A stretch of DNA of 64,000 bases from Chiua virens (Eukaryota > Basidiomycota > Agaricomycetes > Boletales > Boletaceae). Numbering within the stretch: the first letter of the stretch is position 1; each line of letters opens with the position of its first letter. The DNA is taken from assembly GCA_019787685.1 (NCBI GenBank), contig JAHNUO010000006.1, forward strand, positions 868,001 through 932,000. Reading direction: 5' to 3'. The notes under the pieces are model-generated. The model ran no database searches. It was given only the letters and a program-made list of their open reading frames with translations, and had not been told where the DNA came from. Made by a program: the position numbers and the translations under genes. Shown in pieces: positions 59,172-64,000 of the stretch.

Positions 59172-59308
59172 TGGCCTCACCCACAGGACTATTTTGATAT
59201 CTTCATTTCAACATTTGCGTTAGAGTATTTGTAGACTAAATTTCACCAACATCACTCGCGGTTGCACGTTCGAGATGGTGTATTACTTGAAGGTCGTTCA
59301 CATAACAT

Positions 59309-60322
59309 TCATACAAAATTTCCTGCAATTACGGTGTCTTTCCCCATCATCTCCGTCCGCAAGTGCGTGAATTTGGGATTCTGGTATAATAGGTGAGCTA
59401 GCGGGCGATCTGAGACAAACGAAATGATCGCTTACGTTCAAGGTATCCCCTGAAATGCCAACTGCATATCCCATCCCACCGTTCCCCACTAGTGTCGGAG
59501 CCACAGTGACAACCAAAGTGTCGACAACGGGAGATTCACTGGGACGGCGCGGTTTGGACGCGTGATTGATGAATGTACCGATCACGCTAGCTCCGCCTTC
59601 CACCATTACGCTGCGGATATCAAGCTCGTACAACTTTCGTAAGAGGCTGTCAATGGATAGAAACCCTGCATTTTCGATTTAAGCACATTTATCGAAGAAC
59701 GTACAAGGTCGTACCAGAATCACATAGAAGCTCATACACCACTGCCCCAGCGGCCTCAAGAGCAGCCTTACGGGCACCCCTTCCTGCACACGCGGAGTCG
59801 GGATCTGATGCACAAAAGACCCACGGCTGTTGACCTTGGCCGTCGTTGTAATTTTTGAGCAATTTACAGTCTGTATGGAGGCGCAGGTATGAATCCAGAA
59901 TGACTGGACGAGGCGATCTTATGTGTAGCTTATGTGCGTCCGGAATCAAACGAACTGAAAAGTATTCAAGATCCACTAGTAAGCGGCGGACGAATATCGA
60001 TCCAAGCTCACCGTTCAACTGAGGGTCATCGTTGAGAGCCGTACCTATACCGACGACGATTGCATCGTGCATTGCTCTCATCCTGCAGTCAGAAATGAGC
60101 AGAGGAGGTGCTTTCGTCCACGGACAAAAGGTACCAGTGCGTCATGAGCATGCTCTCCGCACCGCTCAGGATGAGCTGCTTGCCGTTGCTTCCGGCGATC
60201 TTCCCATCTAACGATTGAGCGAATGTAAGTGTTACCGAGGGAATCCTGTCCCCGTCTGCACTAAATTTTTCAATACTCGGTGAAGGAAGTACAGATAAGA
60301 GAAAGTCGCGTGCGGCAGACAT
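59309..60322 (-). CDS. RIB7: Riboflavin biosynthesis reductase Rib7
   Basis: Reduces 2,5-diamino-6-ribosylamino-4(3H)-pyrimidinone 5'-phosphate, the second step of fungal riboflavin synthesis, with NADPH. The N-terminal motifs are VTLTFAQSLDGKIAG, LSGAESMLMTHWMRAMHDAI and VVGIGTALNDDPQLN. Later ones are RPVILDSYLRL and SVMVEGGASVIGTFI. The C-terminus joins GISGDTLN across an intron (about 59383-59439) to a last exon reading FTHLRTEMMGKDTVIAG, which fits the family. The stop is at 59309-59311. About five exons. RIB5 lies at the other end of the window on the same strand. Confidence 0.9.
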
Positions 60323-60600
60323 GGATGTGTGGCCAGCCTGAGACGAAGGAAATTCTACTTACATAAGCATTGACATACATTTGCCACAACTTGCAAAAAA
60401 TATGAATGTAAGTGTAACCTCGAGCTCAACGCGAGAAACAAAGAAACAAAAGAGAATACACGAAGAACACGCGATCGACGCAGAGTCGTCGCAGACATGT
60501 TCTCGCTGATCTGTCACGTGATCGCACGCAACTCTGAGTCGGCGAAACAAACTGTGCAACAACCATCATCACTGTAAGATACTTACATTCATATCTCATC

Positions 60601-61071
60601 ATGTCAGGACGCGGAAAGGGTGGTAAGGTTAGTATTGTCGTTTTAAACGTGGCGAAAATGGCTCACTCGACTTGATTTCTTCAGAGGCTGGGCAAGGGGG
60701 GTGCTAAGCGTCACCGTAAAATCCTTTGAGATAACATTCAGGAGTATCACCAAACCAGCCAGTCATTGTCCCCGAACCGGAAGTTGTATTTCTGAAGCAT
60801 TCTTGCAGGTCATGCGTCGTCTGGCACGACGTGGTGGTGTAAAACGTATATCCGGCCTCATCTATGAAGAGACCTGTGGCGTTCTCAAAATCTTCCTCGA
60901 GAATGTGGTCCGTGACTCAGTCACATACACAGAACATGCCAAACGGTTTGGTCAAATCATTGGTTGCCGTTCACCTTGTTGACTGGTGTCACTAGAAAAA
61001 CGGTGGCCGCTTTGGATGTCGTTTACGCCTTGAAGCGTTCAGGGCGAACGTTGTACGGCTTTGGTGCATGA
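60601..61071 (+). pseudogene. Intron-bearing histone H4 pseudogene
   Basis: Reads MSGRGKGGK, then after an intron [13 protein letters not shown], and later [36 protein letters not shown] and, after another intron, [20 protein letters not shown], ending GFGA. These are the full H4 in order. Lesions: TGA where Arg23 is expected (CGA to TGA), a one-base insertion at the Gly28 codon (GGT to GAGT), a Cys (TGT) for Arg55, and an Arg (AGG) for Gly9 next to the first intron. The second exon joint near 60830 is also disturbed. Introns are kept, so this is a duplicated copy, not a processed one. Confidence 0.85.
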
Positions 61072-61430
61072 ACGGCACTGGTTGGCGTATCAATTGTTAT
61101 TACTGCAAGCAATGTGCCGTTTGTACTCTACTTTCGTGTCGATTCGGCGCCACAATGAATGTATGTCCAATGATTGTATTTGACTTTGGTTTACGTGCTC
61201 GTTGAACGGATTTTCATGAGCTCAGAAATATGTCCCTGTCGGAAGCTTGTGTTGACCTGGCGATGAAAGAGAATGGCTCCAGGGACATACTTTGATAGCC
61301 GAAGGAGGCAACTAGTGTGAGCTCAAATGAATGTAGCATATGGCTGTTGTGGGCGGCCCACAGCCTGGGCAGTGATACATGTGAGTAAGACGAGTAGGGC
61401 GGATACGTACCGCACCGAGTTCTCGTTATT
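61072..61430. other. Intergenic region
   Basis: These 359 bp lie between the H4 pseudogene and the CDT1-like relic. They hold no motif I recognise. Confidence 0.4.
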
Positions 61431-62840
61431 ATGTCCCTTGACTTGTCTCTCCACGTCTCTCCCAGAAAAAAACGCGTCCGCAACAGCTCGGACGATGTAT
61501 CAACCCCAAAGAGGTACAGAATCGCGTATGTTGCCCGTCTTCACTCCCATCTCGCGCTTACTCCCCAAAGATCACCCACCCCTCCCCGTTCCGCTCACAA
61601 ACGCTCACGCTCCTTGCCAACACAACTCTCGACTCAGAAACCTGCATTCTGCCCTCCAGCGTGCCCTCTCATGCCATCGTACCCTCAGAACAGACTGGCA
61701 TCATTCGCAGTGTCCTCAATCACATCCCCATCGCCACCTACTCTGAATTCACGACTAGATTTGATGATGACGATCTCAAGTGTCTGCTGGATCTGAGAAT
61801 GGGATGCCGCGTCCTTCCGCCACTTGCCAGTGTTACCAATGACGATCCCAATTCATTCCTTGACCCCCAAAGGATTGGATGCGCGGTTCGATGAGTTTCA
61901 TCATCAATCCTACCTCTCATTAACCAAAAGCCGCCGGAAAACGTGTCCCCGTGCATGGTATCGACATCGAGGTGGACGGTAGATGCAAACAAACGAAGCG
62001 CACAATTCCGCTTCAAACTTGAACATTGGGTCAATACAAGTGTTTGTTTTACTTCTTTTCTGTCCCTTCCGAAAATTCATCTTCCTTTGCACAGCACTAT
62101 TCTGACGCCGCGTCGTTCATAATGCTCAGACTTCCTCTCTTACTCGCGCGCTCACATCCGCGCCTCCAAAGGGTGCAGCCATTCTTGCAAGCGTGCCTCT
62201 CTCTGGCCTCTCCTCTCCTTCAAAGTCCCCTTCGAAACTCACTCCATCCGCATCTCGCAAATTTTCTGTCCCCTTTCCGATCGCGAAGACCCGAGCTTTT
62301 ACCGGTCACCTTCCAAATCTTCCGCCCCGCACGTCCCATCGCCTCAAGCGCACCGATCCGCTTGCGGGACTCCTCATACCCCGGACACCTGATCGTAAGC
62401 GTCCGGAAGCCAAGGGTTCCGTCCGACGGGCCTAGACTGCACCATCGACTTCAAGCACTTCTCGACGTCAAGTAATCTATGATTGCGTCCGACTCAAATC
62501 ACTAACGTCTAAATCCCTGCGAAAGCCAAGAGTGTCGAAGTTGTAGGTGGCAAGCTCACCAAGGATCAGATTCAGAAACTGGGAGAGGAGGAGATTCGAC
62601 GGGGATGTTGCCGAAATCGTTTGGATGTAAGTACGGAATTTATCGATAAGTGCTCCGTGTTCTCATCTCCTGTTGGGTCCACTGTGACTCTTACCACTTG
62701 CAAGCGTAAGGCTCTTCCCGCCAGCGAGGTCATGACCGCCGTGTTAGACATATTGCCTTTTCTTGACACTCACTCCGCCGCTATCCATTTGGTAGAACCT
62801 TTGCTCTTTACATCGTTATTGTCAACCATTAGGTAATCTT
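61431..62840 (+). pseudogene. CDT1-like replication licensing factor relic
   Basis: Pieces of a protein related to CDT1 (which loads MCM helicase at origins) appear in order but in changing frames. The start is MSLDLSLHVSPRKKRVRNSS. TGIIRSVLNHIPIATYSEF and FDDDDLKCLLDL follow, then GKRVPVHGIDIEVDGRC, then SAQFRFKLEHWVN in another frame. Further on are KSPSKLTPSASRKFSVPF and LTKDQIQKLGEEEIRR, and KALPASEVMTAVLDILP. Stops and one-base shifts break it in several places (for example after 61893). A missed intron could explain some, but not all, of the shifts. Family assignment rests on remembered consensus and is moderate. Confidence 0.5.
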
Positions 62841-62882
62841 GTAGTTAAGGACCGCGCGTCCAACAAAATCCTTCTCTTCCTC

Positions 62883-62910
62883 AGCGCTCGTGTTGCTCGA
62901 GTCCGCTGAG
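62883..62910 (+). repeat. Direct repeat, copy 1
   Basis: A 28-nt sequence (AGCGCTCGTGTTGCTCGAGT...) that recurs exactly at 62984-63011, 101 bp away. A second unit, GAACTCTTCTTCTAG, occurs at 62959-62973 and 63011-63025. Both lie in or next to the LTR end of the copia element. Confidence 0.8.
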
Positions 62911-62983
62911 GTGAGCTGACACTTTACTCTTGTAATCTTGTTACTTACACTGTACCTAGAACTCTTCTTCTAGGTAATGATGT

Positions 62984-63011
62984 AGCGCTCGTGTTGCTCG
63001 AGTCCGCTGAG
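62984..63011 (+). repeat. Direct repeat, copy 2
   Basis: Exact copy of 62883-62910. The two copies bracket about 73 bp of AT-rich sequence. The repeats may mark a duplicated or nested LTR end. Confidence 0.8.
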
Positions 63012-63036
63012 AACTCTTCTTCTAGTTCTTCGTTCA

Positions 63037-63051
63037 GGTTATGAGCCCTGA
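63037..63051 (+). other. Copia-type primer-binding site (internal initiator-tRNA type)
   Basis: GGTTATGAGCCCTGA follows directly after ...TTCGTTCA, which would be an LTR end at 63036. The sequence is complementary to the anticodon arm of initiator methionine tRNA (…CTCATAACC…), as used by copia elements that prime with a tRNA fragment. Confidence 0.65.
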
Positions 63052-63123
63052 GTTCTGACCAGGCAGAACTCAATCTCGACGAAGAATTCGAACTTAAATT
63101 TTCATCCCGCGTTCATCTTAACC

Positions 63124-64000
63124 ATGGGGAAATATGACCACATCTGCGAACTCACTGGTGCTGACAATTACGTACTTTGGCGTCGGCAAATGATTTTATC
63201 TCTCAAAGGCGAGCGTCTTTGGAACCACTGTAGCAGTGGCACAGATGCTACCGACCTTGCTGAATACGCAAGTGTAAAACCCACTGCTAGCAATCCCATC
63301 ACCGACGAAGAAAGAGAGAAGATTTTAGATTGGCTCTCCAAGGACGCTCAGGCCAAGGCACTCATCGACCGTAAAATTTCCACCGTCGTAGCCAGTCAAC
63401 TAAACGAATCTCAAACGGCTCGAGAGCAGTGGAATACTCTCTCGCAACGTTTTTCCCGCAATGATCTCCTTTCGCAATACGAACTTCGGATTCGCATCAG
63501 ATCGGAAAAACTCAAGGACGCTGACGACGCAGCTCGCTACCTTGGTGTCTTTGAAGATGCTCGCCGCCGCTTCATTCAGATGGGAGTCACATATAGCACG
63601 GAAGAAGCAATATTCGACCTTCTACAGGGCCTTCCTGGAAACTGTAGAGTGGCAAATCTTTAGAGAATTCACGATGAATCGCATGTCTTCTGCCTCTAAC
63701 TCGAGTTCCACGACCTCGACCTCCACCCAGGCCTCTGCTACGGTGACCTTCGACGACGTAGTCCAAACAACTCACTGAGAAGGCCAATGCTATTGTGGGG
63801 AAGAGAACACTGGCTGGCCCGGGCTCGGAATACGCCAACATCGCACTGACGCACGTCACACCCAACCTCAAAGTCAACTCGGCCACCGGCATTCGGATTA
63901 CCCGAAACAATCCAAAGGGTGTCGGGTGCTCAAATCCTCACTGTGCTGACCAGCCTCGTGCCGAGAATCATGACTTGGCGCATTGCTACTGGCCGGGCGG
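63124..64000 (+). pseudogene. Ty1/copia retrotransposon gag, frameshifted, 3' end off the window
   Basis: From 63124 the frame reads MGKYDHICELTGADNYVLWR, GERLWNHCSSGTDAT and EQWNTLSQRFSRNDLLSQYE, a UBN2-type copia gag. At about 63637 the frame changes: after LLQGLP the gag sequence resumes one base later as EWQIFREFTMNRM. At about 63767 it changes again, and continues KLTEKANAIVGKRTL. It ends in CSNPHCADQPRAENHDLAHC, a zinc-knuckle-like motif at the window edge. Each change fits one extra base. The rest of the polyprotein lies beyond 64000. With the PBS at 63037 and an LTR end just before it, this is the 5' part of a copia element. Confidence 0.8.

Noticed and set aside
1..64000. CRISPR arrays, operons and Shine-Dalgarno sites
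   Set aside because: The window is eukaryotic, with introns in almost every gene. No spaced repeats of that kind exist.

Overview
This 64-kb window is nuclear DNA of a mushroom-type basidiomycete (Agaricomycetes). The signs are dense genes on both strands, very many introns of about 45-60 nt, and protein families typical of these fungi: a polyporopepsin-like aspartic protease, a GPSYKRGPPKGYI-type Zn2Cys6 regulator, a fork head factor with a C-terminal coiled coil, and a fused MoaA-MoaC protein. All family names come from reading the translated sequence and remembered family consensus; no database search was run. Layout: 1-5270 holds the 5' end of riboflavin synthase (minus), a single-pass membrane protein (minus), a RNF126-like RING-H2 ubiquitin ligase (plus) and a secreted aspartic protease (minus). 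6114-14164 is one large transposon of the Tc1/mariner superfamily: 122-bp terminal inverted repeats, a TA target duplication, a five-exon DDE transposase with one in-frame stop, and accessory genes for a Zn2Cys6-like protein and a small C-terminal protein. A 3.6-kb LTR retrotransposon (10024-13602) has inserted into the last accessory gene, with a CCTTG target duplication. It has only gag, a protease remnant and an antisense coiled-coil ORF, but it keeps LTRs with a single difference and a self-priming primer-binding site. 15789-46973 is ordinary genic DNA: an ARMT1/DUF89 protein, a hypothetical protein, a D-amino-acid oxidase, a long coiled-coil protein, the Golgi SNARE Gos1, a TatD/Scn1-like hydrolase, tRNA methyltransferase Trm5, the mitochondrial aspartate-glutamate carrier, a TXNDC17-like thioredoxin, a GNAT acetyltransferase, MoaA-MoaC, proteasome subunit beta-3, a glycosyltransferase-like protein, a NIPSNAP protein and a Zn2Cys6 regulator. 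47124-60322 holds a fork head factor, ribosome-biogenesis factor Utp13, an aminodeoxychorismate lyase, an NBR1-like autophagy receptor, a RhoGEF and riboflavin reductase Rib7. 60601-64000 is decayed: an intron-bearing histone H4 pseudogene, a CDT1-like relic, and the 5' part of a Ty1/copia retrotransposon that runs off the end. The host genes are mainly housekeeping and show no gene cluster. Two riboflavin genes (RIB5, RIB7) lie about 59 kb apart on the same strand. The most unusual material is the nested transposon system and the recurring GC-AG introns. From about 47 kb rightward there is also a run of apparent single-base frameshifts, which may be assembly error or true decay.
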